Below, piece by piece: positions 8,636 to 17,382 of a stretch of DNA of 32,840 nucleotides. Source of the DNA: Alphaproteobacteria bacterium (GTDB lineage Bacteria > Pseudomonadota > Alphaproteobacteria > Micavibrionales > Micavibrionaceae); NCBI GenBank assembly GCA_029880245.1, contig JAOUOR010000017.1, positions 1 to 32,840 on the forward strand. Reading direction: 5' to 3'. Every line of letters begins with the position of its first letter. The first letter of the stretch is position 1. The translations under genes and the position numbers were made by a program. A model generated the notes under the pieces. That model was not told the origin of the DNA and did not search any database. It saw nothing but the letters and a program-made list of their open reading frames with translations.

Positions 8636-9355
8636 TTAACCTGATCTTGCGATCCATTGTTCAATGCCTACCCCATTTGGACTTTCAAGGCGTGGAACTC
8701 TAACGACGACAACGGTTATCATAAGACCAGTATTCTCTGAGTTCGCACCGGATTGATAGGTTAGAGCCAGAGGAATTTCCACTACCCATTGCCAGCGACC
8801 AGCGACCACTCCCTCTGATCTTAAAATAGGAGCGCCCTTTGGTGCAGCGCTCAGAACTTGTTGATGCGCCTCCATCATCTCAATGATACGTGACCTGTTC
8901 AGGGCTTGAGTAAAGCTCTCCCATCCCCGTTTTGTAAAGTTTCGAGAAGATTCTTGCAGGCGTCTGCGGTAATCGTTGAACCCAAAGGTCATAACTTCGG
9001 TCGTTGCTTGCGCTACCCATGACATCAGGGCGGGTGTACTCAAATTCGGTTGACCCAAGGGAACCATTGGCATTAGTCGCCCGTCTTCAGTTGTTGCAAA
9101 ATAGAAATGCTGTGGCTGGTGGATATGGACGACGTAGAACATAACAGCAATCAGCCCGAAAATGACCAATGTTTGCAGCAGAGCCATTTTCAGCAGGCTT
9201 CTGTATCCATCACGGTAAAATTCATTTCTTATAACAACGGTACCAAGACCCGACGTATCTTGTTCATCTGTCTGGGGTGCCCCGCCTGTCTTGGTCTGAG
9301 GAGGTGTTGCAATTGGTTTTGTGCTTTGTCCTATTGTGCTCTTTTTTTTCAGCAT
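8636..9355 (-). CDS. dotI: DotI/IcmL inner-membrane protein
   Basis: This 239-residue protein has a hydrophilic Pro/Thr-rich cytoplasmic head (about 1-50) and one membrane helix at about 57-80 (LLKMALLQTLVIFGLIAVMF). The periplasmic domain contains the family-typical FATTEDGRLMPMVPLGQPN, MSWVAQATTEVMTFGFNDYR and a terminal VVVVRVPRLESPNGVGIEQW. DotI (IncI TraM) forms an inner-membrane subcomplex with DotJ in Legionella; the domain is VirB8-like. It heads the minus-strand dotI-H-G operon and is divergent from the five-paralog cluster, with about 207 nt between them. The ATG at 9355 is used because a nearby upstream ATG runs into a stop after three codons. Confidence 0.9.
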   Translation of the reverse strand: MLKKKSTIGQSTKPIATPPQTKTGGAPQTDEQDTSGLGTVVIRNEFYRDGYRSLLKMALLQTLVIFGLIAVMFYVVHIHQPQHFYFATTEDGRLMPMVPLGQPNLSTPALMSWVAQATTEVMTFGFNDYRRRLQESSRNFTKRGWESFTQALNRSRIIEMMEAHQQVLSAAPKGAPILRSEGVVAGRWQWVVEIPLALTYQSGANSENTGLMITVVVVRVPRLESPNGVGIEQWIARSG

Positions 9356-9562
9356 TCCATGATTTCCGGTACGTTGTAAAATATCATTATGAACTCAGAT
9401 ATTTAAAGACTATATCTATATTACAATAAATTTGTAACAAAAAATTAAATTTAACAATAGAGATATCTAATCTTTTTTCTAATTAGAATTTTATGCTCAT
9501 TAAAGTTTGATCTTTTCTCGCAAATATTGCATCATTAAGGCTGTTGATCAAATGGATAGTTG
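9356..9562. promoter_or_regulatory. Divergent promoter region between dotI and the paralog cluster
   Basis: This 207-nt AT-rich spacer must hold start signals for both directions. For the plus strand, TTGATC (9507-9512) and CATCAT (9530-9535) are separated by 17 nt, a modest sigma-70-type match. For the minus strand no pair is convincing. Short inverted motifs (AGATAT...ATATCT near 9400-9420 and a palindromic AGATATCT near 9460) could be operator sites. None of this is strong. Confidence 0.35.
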
Positions 9563-11059
9563 ATGATTGGATATATTAGGTCTCGCATTTCTGTGTGTTT
9601 TAAAGTCCGGCTGCGTTTCATTGCGTGCGCAATAGTTTTTTCATGTTTATCTTTCTCTGCACATATAGATACTGCACAGGCTTCTTGTGGGTGTACTGCC
9701 GGTACGTGTTCTACAGCAGATTGTGCGGGTGCAACAGTTCAGCTTCAACAGTTGCATCAGCAAATTAGACAAAACACAAATAATAATTTTGATAATGATT
9801 TGTCGGCTTTTCATAGCTGGATGATCAATGATTTTCTGGGGCCTCACATTGTTCCTGCTGTTGCCGCTATGTTAAGCCAACTAAATGCTGTGGGTATGCA
9901 GTATGTTGAGGCTGTGGGTATGTTTATGGATGCCAGATTGCAGCTTGAGACGCAAAGACTTAATCAAAAACTTAAATATGAAGCCCATAGGGATTATACG
10001 CCGAGCGATGATTTTTGTTGGTTTGGTACTAATGTCCGAAGTCTTGTAGGCAGTGAAACCAGAGCTGATTATAATGCTTTGGGGCTTTCACGGTTGTCAC
10101 TTGACAGATATATTGGTGCTTTCGGAGTATCGGGGGATTCTGATGCAGATGCGGATTTGAGTGGGCGCTGGGAGCTTTTTGTCAAAACAAATTGTGATCG
10201 ATATGACAATAATAATTTAGGCAAGAATGTAGCGGGTGTTAATATTCGTACCGGCCTTGAATATGCTTGTGACCGTAACCGGAATTATAATGCCAGTGAT
10301 AATGATATTGGCGCGGTAGAAGCAAAACATATTAATCGTGATATTGATTTTACCAGATTGGTTGATGAACCACGGACAATTGATGTTGACTTTACGGACG
10401 CGACTTTGGATTCGACAGACACTATTTCTATCTTTACGGCTCAAAACGAAGATGAAATAGATGTCATTCAAATGCAGAAAAATTTATATGGCCATAGATT
10501 GCCCAGAAGAGTTGTCAGCAGGCAGGCTGCTGCTAAGGGGACTACTCAAAAAGCTTATATTGGGATCAGGAATGTGCATGCGAAGCGGAATGTGGCGGAG
10601 GCAAGCTTTAATGCAATTATAGGGCTAAAATCTTCGGGATCAGGTATGAAACACAATCTTGTATCTGGTGGCGGGCCTGAGGATGAGGTTTTTCAGACTC
10701 AAAGATATATGGCGGCCATTATAAGGGAAATTCTCCCTGATGATACCGGGTCTTTGGCAAGTCTGGGGTCTAAAATCTATGAGTTGATCGGGTTTAATCC
10801 CAGTTATTATTCCCAGCTTGAAGTTCTGGCCAAGCGCATTTATCAAAATCCGGATTTTTATGCATATTTATATGATAAACCGGCCAATGTTGCTCGTAAG
10901 AAAGTGGCAATGAGGGCTGTTGAATTAATGGTAGATCGGGAAATTTATGAAAGTCAGCTCCGCCGTGAGATGCTTGTGTCAGTTTTGTTGTCAAGTAAGC
11001 TCATGCCTGAATATGTGAAAGTAAACGAGTTTTTAACCGAAGCAACCGGGACGAAATAG
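9563..11059 (+). CDS. Exported cysteine-containing protein, paralog 1 of 5 (family not recognised)
   Basis: This protein of about 498 residues has a signal peptide ending near AQA; the mature N-terminus is cysteine-rich (SCGCTAGTCSTADC). Blocks shared with the next four genes are: an MFMDARLQLETQ helix; AHRDYTPSDDFCWFGT; NCDRYD; ACDR; NRDIDFTRLVDEPRT; NLYGH; a NVAEASFNAIIGLKS segment; and a C-terminal NPSYYSQLEVLAKRIYQNPDF followed by YDKPANVARK. Three cysteines in the body align in all five copies. I do not recognise the family. It is exported, probably periplasmic or surface-located, and first in a run of five, divergent from dotI. ATG at 9563 is preferred over the TTG at 9560, since GGA lies 6 nt upstream. 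A role linked to the type IVB apparatus is only inferred from location. Confidence 0.85.
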   Translation: MIGYIRSRISVCFKVRLRFIACAIVFSCLSFSAHIDTAQASCGCTAGTCSTADCAGATVQLQQLHQQIRQNTNNNFDNDLSAFHSWMINDFLGPHIVPAVAAMLSQLNAVGMQYVEAVGMFMDARLQLETQRLNQKLKYEAHRDYTPSDDFCWFGTNVRSLVGSETRADYNALGLSRLSLDRYIGAFGVSGDSDADADLSGRWELFVKTNCDRYDNNNLGKNVAGVNIRTGLEYACDRNRNYNASDNDIGAVEAKHINRDIDFTRLVDEPRTIDVDFTDATLDSTDTISIFTAQNEDEIDVIQMQKNLYGHRLPRRVVSRQAAAKGTTQKAYIGIRNVHAKRNVAEASFNAIIGLKSSGSGMKHNLVSGGGPEDEVFQTQRYMAAIIREILPDDTGSLASLGSKIYELIGFNPSYYSQLEVLAKRIYQNPDFYAYLYDKPANVARKKVAMRAVELMVDREIYESQLRREMLVSVLLSSKLMPEYVKVNEFLTEATGTK

Positions 11060-11072
11060 CAGGAATATAGAA

Positions 11073-12530
11073 ATGTTTTGGAACAAAGAAAGAATTAAAA
11101 CTGAAAAAAGGAAGGGCTTTAAAAAGTTTCTTCTTGTTTTCGTTTTGATTTTTGCTCTATCCGGATCAGTTATAACTATCCCGCAGAAACAGGCAGAAGC
11201 AACGTTTTGTATTCCTTGTTGGGCGTGTGGATTTACTGATTGTTTCTTTTTTGCTTTGGGCGTTGAAGCTCTGCAGGAATTTGTTTTTACACCGTTGATT
11301 GAGCAGTTAATAGAATATCATATGAATTATGAGGAAAGGTGGATCGTTAGCGTTTTCTTCGAGGAATTATGGGTTAAGGCTCTGGCCGAGATGACGAATT
11401 ATCTCAGTGCGTTTGCTATGGATCAGGTCTATATGGTTGGAACATTTTTTGATGCCAAGGCACAACTCGAAACGCGCCGCTTGTTTTATAAACTGAAGGC
11501 AGAGGCGCATAAGGATTATTATCCGAGTGATGATTTTTGCTGGTTTGGAACCAATGTCAGAAGTCTTGCGGCTTCTGAACAACGCGCGCGACTAAATCAT
11601 GTGGCTTTATCTCAAAGGTCTTTGCGGCGCAGGCTTGGTTTTGCTGATCTGGCTTCGGCGGAATTAAATATCAAGGAAAAAGAAGCTAGATGGAATCAGT
11701 TTGTGGATACGTATTGTGATCCTAAGGATAATGGTTGGAATACAGTAGGAGGCGGTTTGGACCTGGCTTGTGACCGCGATGGGCCGGGCGGATCTGCTTT
11801 GGCCGGAGCAACGCAACCTTATCGTATGAACCGTGATATAGATTTTACGAGGCTCGTAGATGAGCCCAGAACGCTGGATGTTAACTTTCAGGTTTTGAGT
11901 GCTGCTGCACCTCCAGCACCGCCTTTGCCAAAAGAGGATGATGAAGATGTTCTGGCGATGGCAAATAACTTATATGGTCATAAATCTCTTACAAGGCAAA
12001 TGTCCCGTCAGGCTTTGGCAAAAGATACCGGGAAAAAATTATATTTATCGCTACGTAGCGTTGCGGCAAGACGGGGCGTAGCAGAAAATAGCTTTGATGC
12101 GATTATAGGAATGAAGTCCAAGGGCACGAACGGGCTGGCTCCGGGAGTTGCGGATACGGGACGTTTTATGGCATCGGTCATTCGAGAATTGATGGTTCCC
12201 GTTACAAATCCGCCTGACACAGTGGCAGCTGTTGCTCAGTTCGAACAGGAAGTCCTGAATGTGCTCGGCGAAAATCCGAGTTATTATGCCCAACTAGAAT
12301 TTTTGGCGAAAAAGATATACCAGAATCCCGAATTTTTTGCGAATTTATACGATACACCAGCAAATGTTGATCGAAAGAGCGTTGCGATGAAGGCCATCGA
12401 GTTAATGCTGGATCGTGCTTTGTATGAGAGCGAGATAAGGCAGGAAATGCTGCTTTCTGTGTTGCTTTCGAATGAACTTCGTAATGAGTTTAATGCGATT
12501 AATACAGATATTGCCGGTAGTGGCGGTTAG
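11073..12530 (+). CDS. Exported cysteine-containing protein, paralog 2 of 5
   Basis: This 485-residue protein has a basic N-terminus, a hydrophobic signal segment (about 17-36) and probable cleavage after AEA. The mature end carries FCIPCWACGFTDC. It is most like paralog 1: both share DYYPSDDFCWFGTNVRSL-type and DIDFTRLVDEPRT blocks, so these two probably come from the latest duplication. Other family blocks are FFDAKAQLETRR, YCDPKD, ACDRDG, NLYGHKSLTRQMSRQAL, GVAENSFDAIIGMKS and NPSYYAQLEFLAKKIYQNPEF. The start lies 13 nt after paralog 1, with AGGAATATAGAA upstream of the ATG, so the genes are co-transcribed and probably coupled. An alanine- and proline-rich linker sits before the EDDEDVLAMANNLYG block. 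Function unknown. Confidence 0.85.
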   Translation: MFWNKERIKTEKRKGFKKFLLVFVLIFALSGSVITIPQKQAEATFCIPCWACGFTDCFFFALGVEALQEFVFTPLIEQLIEYHMNYEERWIVSVFFEELWVKALAEMTNYLSAFAMDQVYMVGTFFDAKAQLETRRLFYKLKAEAHKDYYPSDDFCWFGTNVRSLAASEQRARLNHVALSQRSLRRRLGFADLASAELNIKEKEARWNQFVDTYCDPKDNGWNTVGGGLDLACDRDGPGGSALAGATQPYRMNRDIDFTRLVDEPRTLDVNFQVLSAAAPPAPPLPKEDDEDVLAMANNLYGHKSLTRQMSRQALAKDTGKKLYLSLRSVAARRGVAENSFDAIIGMKSKGTNGLAPGVADTGRFMASVIRELMVPVTNPPDTVAAVAQFEQEVLNVLGENPSYYAQLEFLAKKIYQNPEFFANLYDTPANVDRKSVAMKAIELMLDRALYESEIRQEMLLSVLLSNELRNEFNAINTDIAGSGG

Positions 12531-12552
12531 ATTGTGATTAAATGGTAAATTT

Positions 12553-13980
12553 ATGCGCGTAAAGTACAACAGAAAGAAAAAAAGTTTTAAGACCGGCCTT
12601 TGGATAGGCTTGATCTTGGCACTTTTCTTTATGCCTCAAACTGTGAAGGCTTGCTGTTCTTGTGTGGCCACTATAGCCGCTTGGCAAAGTATGGTATGGA
12701 AAGAAGCCGAAAATGATTTTGATAAAAAAATAAATCAAGAATTTCTTGACCTTGAGCGGTTTCTTGTGCGGGATTTATGGGCAGCGCGTATTTTGCCTGT
12801 TATGATGAGAAGTGCCGAACAATTGACGGTGGTTGCTATTCAGCAAGCCATGATTATTGGAACGTTTTTTGATGCATCTATTCAAATGGAGACACAATTA
12901 TTACTTCAGGAAATAAGGGCTAAAGCGCATAAAGACTACCATCCTAGTGTAGGGATGTGTGAATTCGGATCCTTATCCAAAAGTATAGCTGTTTCCGAGC
13001 GCAGAGGTGAGCTGACCTCAGTTGTGTTAAGTCAGCGTTCCCAAGACAGGCAGTTGGGACATATCAACACAACGGGTATGTATGGGGGGGATCTCGATAA
13101 GGTTTATGACTCGGAAGGTCAGGTTATGAAGTCGAACAGGTTAATCCAGTTCGCAACCTTATTTTGCAATGAATATGACCGTAAAAACGGGCTGGCTAAT
13201 ATTTGTCAGGCTGTTGCCTGGTCGGGGCTTAGTATACAGGACAAAATGCGCATTAACAAAGATATCGATTATTATAGCCTCATGGAGGAGCCGTGGACGT
13301 TGAAAATAAACTACACGAATAACCAGATTACAGATACTTTGCCTTCGCCGCCCATTAGTAATGAAGATGAGGAACATGTGATGGCCATGGCCAGTAATTT
13401 GTTTGGATATGATTTGTTTGTGCGTATCCCGCCGCGTCATATTGTCAATAAACCGGAAAAATTGACCGAGTTGCATAGAGCCTATATGGATATGCGTTCT
13501 ATTATCGCCAAAAGAAGTGTCGCTGAGAATAGCTTTAATGCAATTGCAGCCATGAAAAGTGAGGGAAATCTTTTGATTAATCCATCAGCTCCGCCGGATA
13601 CATTGCCTCATAGTGCTAGAATATATATGGAACACGTTCTAACAGAACTGGGTGTGGATGATGTGAATTCTGATGGTAGCACACAAGATGAGATTCTTGC
13701 CATGATGGGGGAAAATCCAAGTTATTATGCCCAGATGGAAGTTTTGACAAAAAAACTATACCAAAACCCGGATTTCTATACCAATCTTTACGATAAACCT
13801 GTGAATGTCGAAAGAAAAACTACGGCCATGCAGGCTATAAAACTTATGCAGAAATTTGATATGCTCAAAAGTGTTTTACGTGACGAAGCAACGCTTTCGG
13901 TCTTGCTGGAATTGGCTGTTATGGATGTTCAGGACGAAGTAGAAAAGCAGATCGAAAACATAGATGTGAGTGCGGAATAA
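12553..13980 (+). CDS. Exported cysteine-containing protein, paralog 3 of 5
   Basis: This 475-residue protein has a lysine-rich N-terminus, a signal segment (about 16-32) and a cut near VKA, giving a mature end with CCSC. Family blocks are IIGTFFDASIQMETQ, AHKDYHPSVGMCEFGS, FCNEYD, NICQA, NKDIDYYSLMEEPWT, EDEEHVMAMASNLFGY, VAENSFNAIAAMKSEG and NPSYYAQMEVLTKKLYQNPDF. Before the last block lies VDDVNSDGSTQDE, a degenerate counterpart of the Ca-loop-like motif in paralog 5. It forms a sub-pair with paralog 4 (HPxVGxCEFGS, QKFDxLKS, and a similar C-terminus ending DVSA-acidic). The ribosome site is weak. The gap to paralog 2 is 22 nt. Function unknown. Confidence 0.85.
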   Translation: MRVKYNRKKKSFKTGLWIGLILALFFMPQTVKACCSCVATIAAWQSMVWKEAENDFDKKINQEFLDLERFLVRDLWAARILPVMMRSAEQLTVVAIQQAMIIGTFFDASIQMETQLLLQEIRAKAHKDYHPSVGMCEFGSLSKSIAVSERRGELTSVVLSQRSQDRQLGHINTTGMYGGDLDKVYDSEGQVMKSNRLIQFATLFCNEYDRKNGLANICQAVAWSGLSIQDKMRINKDIDYYSLMEEPWTLKINYTNNQITDTLPSPPISNEDEEHVMAMASNLFGYDLFVRIPPRHIVNKPEKLTELHRAYMDMRSIIAKRSVAENSFNAIAAMKSEGNLLINPSAPPDTLPHSARIYMEHVLTELGVDDVNSDGSTQDEILAMMGENPSYYAQMEVLTKKLYQNPDFYTNLYDKPVNVERKTTAMQAIKLMQKFDMLKSVLRDEATLSVLLELAVMDVQDEVEKQIENIDVSAE

Positions 13981-13992
13981 GAGAAAAAACAA

Positions 13993-15324
13993 ATGATGGT
14001 GTATGTAAGAAAGATACTGAAAAAAATGCTATTGACCTCGTTGGTTGCGGCAAGTCTTTCCCTGTCGCCATTGCCTTCGCAAAGAGCATGGGCGAGTTGT
14101 TGTGGTTGTTGTAGTTGTATTGATTTGGTCACAACAGATGCTGGTTACTGGGCTCAAGATGTTATAGCTATAAATATGCATATTTTTACCACTTTACTTT
14201 TGAACCGTCAGTTATGGTGGGATTATGCGTTTTGGCAACAGGAAATGCTACCGGTCTTCATGAATATCGGTGAGCAAATGTCTGCTGTGGGAACGCAGCA
14301 GGTTATGATTATCGGGACCTTTATGGATGCCTCTGAAATGATGGAAACACAAAGAATGCTTCAGGAAATGCACGCTAAGGCTCATAAGGATTATCACCCT
14401 GCGGTGGGACTTTGTGAATTCGGTTCACGTATAAAGAGTCTTGCCGCTACGGAAAGAAAAACTGAGATTAATGCTTTGGCCTTGAGTGAACGTTCGATTG
14501 ACAGATTGCTTGGTAATACGGCAGTAGCAGCGGCAGATGGCCCGCGTGCTGATGTTCGCTATCGTTTTCTTCAGTTTCAAACGCAGTTTTGTGATGTTTA
14601 CGACGAGGGGTATGGTCTGGATGCCTTGTGTCCTCAACATAAAAATATGGGCGCCTTGACACTTCCTCAAAGAGAGCATCTGAATGCTGATATTGATTAT
14701 GCCCGGACACTTCAAAATCCTCTGACGGTGAATTTGGATATGACTGATGGTACAAATATTAATAATCAGGAAAGAGAGCTCTTTGCCCTTGCCAGCAATT
14801 TATACGGCTATGACAGTTTTCACAGATTTAGCCCGGAGGCTTTGCAAAATGATCCTAATTTAGGGTTATCGCCAGCACAAAATACTTATCTTGATCTAAG
14901 GTCTGTTGTTGCCAAGTCTAATGTTGCCGAGAATAGTTTTAATGCTCTTGTTGCTATGAAAAGCGAGGGCACAGATGGATCTTTTAATTTTCTTGAGGCC
15001 TATCTGGAAAAGCTGGGTATTACAGATAGTACCGAGCTAGAGCGTTATCTGGGTGAGAATCCGAGTTATTATGCCCAGATGGAAATTCTGACTAAAAAAG
15101 CCTATCAAAGTGCAGAGTTTTACACGAATTTATATGACAAACCTGCGAATGTGGAGCGTAAGGGCGTAGCAATGCAGGCAATTGGTCTGATACAGAAATT
15201 TGATCTTTTGAAAAGTTATTTGCGCACCGAGTCTTCTTTGTCTGTGTTGTTGGAACTGAGTGTTGCAGAACTGCAAAATGAAATAGAGGATGCTATTAAC
15301 GCCTTTGATGTGAGTGCGGATTAG
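13993..15324 (+). CDS. Exported cysteine-containing protein, paralog 4 of 5
   Basis: At 443 residues this is the shortest of the five. The signal peptide ends near AWA, and the mature N-terminus is SCCGCCSC, the densest cysteine cluster of the set. Conserved blocks are MIIGTFMDASEMMETQRM, AHKDYHPAVGLCEFGS, FCDVYD, LCPQ, NADIDYARTLQNP, NQERELFALASNLYGY, SNVAENSFNALVAMKSEG and NPSYYAQMEILTKKAYQSAEF. The variable loop before the NPSYY block is shorter than in paralogs 3 and 5. The start is 12 nt after paralog 3, with AAGAGA upstream; ATG-ATG at the start makes the first or second Met possible. The C-terminus is acidic. Function unknown. Confidence 0.85.
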   Translation: MMVYVRKILKKMLLTSLVAASLSLSPLPSQRAWASCCGCCSCIDLVTTDAGYWAQDVIAINMHIFTTLLLNRQLWWDYAFWQQEMLPVFMNIGEQMSAVGTQQVMIIGTFMDASEMMETQRMLQEMHAKAHKDYHPAVGLCEFGSRIKSLAATERKTEINALALSERSIDRLLGNTAVAAADGPRADVRYRFLQFQTQFCDVYDEGYGLDALCPQHKNMGALTLPQREHLNADIDYARTLQNPLTVNLDMTDGTNINNQERELFALASNLYGYDSFHRFSPEALQNDPNLGLSPAQNTYLDLRSVVAKSNVAENSFNALVAMKSEGTDGSFNFLEAYLEKLGITDSTELERYLGENPSYYAQMEILTKKAYQSAEFYTNLYDKPANVERKGVAMQAIGLIQKFDLLKSYLRTESSLSVLLELSVAELQNEIEDAINAFDVSAD

Positions 15325-15333
15325 TCAAAGAGT

Positions 15334-17313
15334 ATGGTGAAGAAGAATATGAAAACACAAGGACAAGAAAGAAAATGGATATTACCATCCGTTGTGGTGG
15401 GCTTTGTGGCTGTTTTACTATTGGGAGCGGTTTTATCTTTTTCTTTTAATGGGCAGATGAAAATTAGGTTAAGCGGATTTTCTCCGGATACGGAAATTGC
15501 CTATAAAATTTTAAATAGCGATAATGAGGTTCTTGATTATAGACATGATAAAATTGATTCTTCGGGTGATCTGGTTTTGTCACCGCCGACCCGGGTTACG
15601 GATCAAGACGAAGCACTAATATATGATCTGGATATTAAACAGCCTGCTGATGAGTTTTCTGAAAATGCCAAATCTTTAAACATGATTTTAAAGCTTAAAC
15701 CGAGAAATGAGGGGCTATATTTTTCAGGGCAAGGTTTGTCAGAATATTCTGATATTACAATTAAAAAGGGTGATAGTTCCAAGAGAGCCAGAGCGGATTG
15801 GGCAGGTAAATTTTACGAGGATTTTAAAGGGTTTGATCTCTCAAAAGATAAAGGATCTCCTATAGAGTTGGCGTTTCAGGGTTTTAATGTAGCGGATGAT
15901 GCTTCATTAGGAGAAACACCAAAAGTCGAGGTATATTATGATAGCATCACTGGCTTTTTGAGCTATTTCTACCCTTTTGGAACAAGTAGCGGTTCAACAC
16001 AGGCGCAAAGAGATCAGTGGGCTGCAGCACTTTCTGATATGACGCGTGAATTTTCTGCTGTCATGGTTTTACAAACTGCGATAATAGGCTCATTCTTTGA
16101 TGCGGAAACGCAAATGCTTGTTCAAAGGAAACAGCAAGAATTACGGGCAAGGGCCCATAAGGATTATCATCCAAGTGAGCAAATGTGCCGTATAGGGACA
16201 TTCATGCGCAGTGTTGCTCATACTGAAAGAAAGAGTAATCTCACAAAAGCAATTTTGAACAGAGCCTTGCTTGATGAATATCTGGGTGTACAAAACAGCA
16301 GTGCAGAAAGCGGTCCCCAAACTTCGGTGGTTGCGCGTATCGAGCAATTCAGAAGAAAATATTGTGATCCCCGTGATAATAGCAGAAAACTTGATGGCTT
16401 TTGTATCATAAATACCAGCCTGACAGCTGCGCAACAGCTCCGAGCACGGGCGCGCCACAATAAGGACATTGACTATACACGCACATTGGACAGCAAGTTA
16501 ACGCTGGATATTGATTATTTTGATGTGGCAAATACAACCGAAGATGAAGAGGATGTTTTAGCGCTGGCTAAGAATCTGTATTCATCTGAAGTTTTTGTAA
16601 CACCGACAGTTCTTAGCATGGAAAAAGATTTGCGGGTGCAATATAGATCAAGAAGCTATGCAGCTAAGCAAAGCGTTGCACATAGCACTTTCATAAATCT
16701 TGTCGGTATGAAGGCCTTGGCACCTGCAGGACAGCCTGGTACAAATCCGGCATCTTTTCCTGATTTACCCATACAATTCCGTTATACTGAACCATATACA
16801 AATCCGCCGGCAGGAACACCGAATTTAGGGAATTCGGGGACATTTACGCCGAGTTTGACGACGCCTGCTAATGCCAGACCTTCGCCGCCATATTATAGGC
16901 CTTATCATAGTCCGGCTTTGACCGAGGATTCCGGGTGGGCCTATATGAAGGCGTTGCTGCGGGAGTTTGGTATTGATGATACGGATGGGGATGGTTCGAC
17001 AGATGATGAAATTGACCAGATTCTTGGCGTACGGCCAAGTTATTATGCTCAAATGGAAGTGTTAACTAAAAAAATCTACCAGCATCCCAATTTTTTCACC
17101 AATCTTTATGATAAACCGGCCAATGTAAAGCGTATTGGGGCTTCGATTGATGCGATTGCATTGATGCATTTAAGGGATCGTTACGAATCAATGCTTCGCC
17201 GCGAGATGATTGATGCCGTTCTTGTCGAACAAGGGCTGCAAAAACATGTGGATGCTGTTAATGCGCGGATTTCTTCTTCGACGGGTATCCCTCCAGCTTT
17301 TAGAGAAGATTAA
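15334..17313 (+). CDS. Membrane-anchored paralog 5 of 5 with large N-terminal extension
   Basis: This 659-residue protein differs from its sisters. Residues 15-37 form an uncleaved-looking membrane anchor. Residues about 40-225 are a region with no counterpart in paralogs 1-4 (strand-rich by eye, including IRLSGFSPDTEIAYKILNSD), and the N-terminal cysteine cluster is missing. The family core starts at about 226: IIGSFFDAETQMLVQRK, AHKDYHPSEQMCRIGT, YCDPRD, GFCII, NKDIDYTRTLDSK, EDEEDVLALAKNLYS and RPSYYAQMEVLTKKIYQHPNF. A proline-rich insert (about 470-525) precedes an acidic DDTDGDGSTDDE loop at 548-559, which resembles a calcium-binding loop. ATG at 15334 is used; the ATG at 15349 is a fair alternative. 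It might tether the soluble paralogs at the inner membrane (inference). Function unknown. Confidence 0.82.
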   Translation: MVKKNMKTQGQERKWILPSVVVGFVAVLLLGAVLSFSFNGQMKIRLSGFSPDTEIAYKILNSDNEVLDYRHDKIDSSGDLVLSPPTRVTDQDEALIYDLDIKQPADEFSENAKSLNMILKLKPRNEGLYFSGQGLSEYSDITIKKGDSSKRARADWAGKFYEDFKGFDLSKDKGSPIELAFQGFNVADDASLGETPKVEVYYDSITGFLSYFYPFGTSSGSTQAQRDQWAAALSDMTREFSAVMVLQTAIIGSFFDAETQMLVQRKQQELRARAHKDYHPSEQMCRIGTFMRSVAHTERKSNLTKAILNRALLDEYLGVQNSSAESGPQTSVVARIEQFRRKYCDPRDNSRKLDGFCIINTSLTAAQQLRARARHNKDIDYTRTLDSKLTLDIDYFDVANTTEDEEDVLALAKNLYSSEVFVTPTVLSMEKDLRVQYRSRSYAAKQSVAHSTFINLVGMKALAPAGQPGTNPASFPDLPIQFRYTEPYTNPPAGTPNLGNSGTFTPSLTTPANARPSPPYYRPYHSPALTEDSGWAYMKALLREFGIDDTDGDGSTDDEIDQILGVRPSYYAQMEVLTKKIYQHPNFFTNLYDKPANVKRIGASIDAIALMHLRDRYESMLRREMIDAVLVEQGLQKHVDAVNARISSSTGIPPAFRED

Positions 17314-17382
17314 GCATTATTATTGGCATTTATCTTGCATTGTATTTCTTAAGTAAAAGAATTATGTGCAAGGATTGTTACT

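Noticed and set aside
14425-14755. Two overlapping minus-strand frames of about 95 codons
   Set aside because: They are shadows of paralog 4, with no signal, domain or Shine-Dalgarno.
9563-15324. Paralogs 1-4 as lipoproteins because of cysteines after the signal peptide
   Set aside because: Residues before the cysteines (AQAS, AEATF, VKA, AWAS) do not fit a lipobox; they fit AxA cleavage by signal peptidase I.
9563-17313. Possible CRISPR or DNA-level tandem repeat because of five similar genes
   Set aside because: Similarity is at protein level in ordered blocks, with diverged DNA and no short regularly spaced repeats.
9563-17313. Assignment of the five paralogs to VirB5/TrbJ
   Set aside because: Size, the conserved cysteine pattern and the C-terminal NPSYYAQ block do not match what I know of VirB5; similarity would be limited to being exported and helical.
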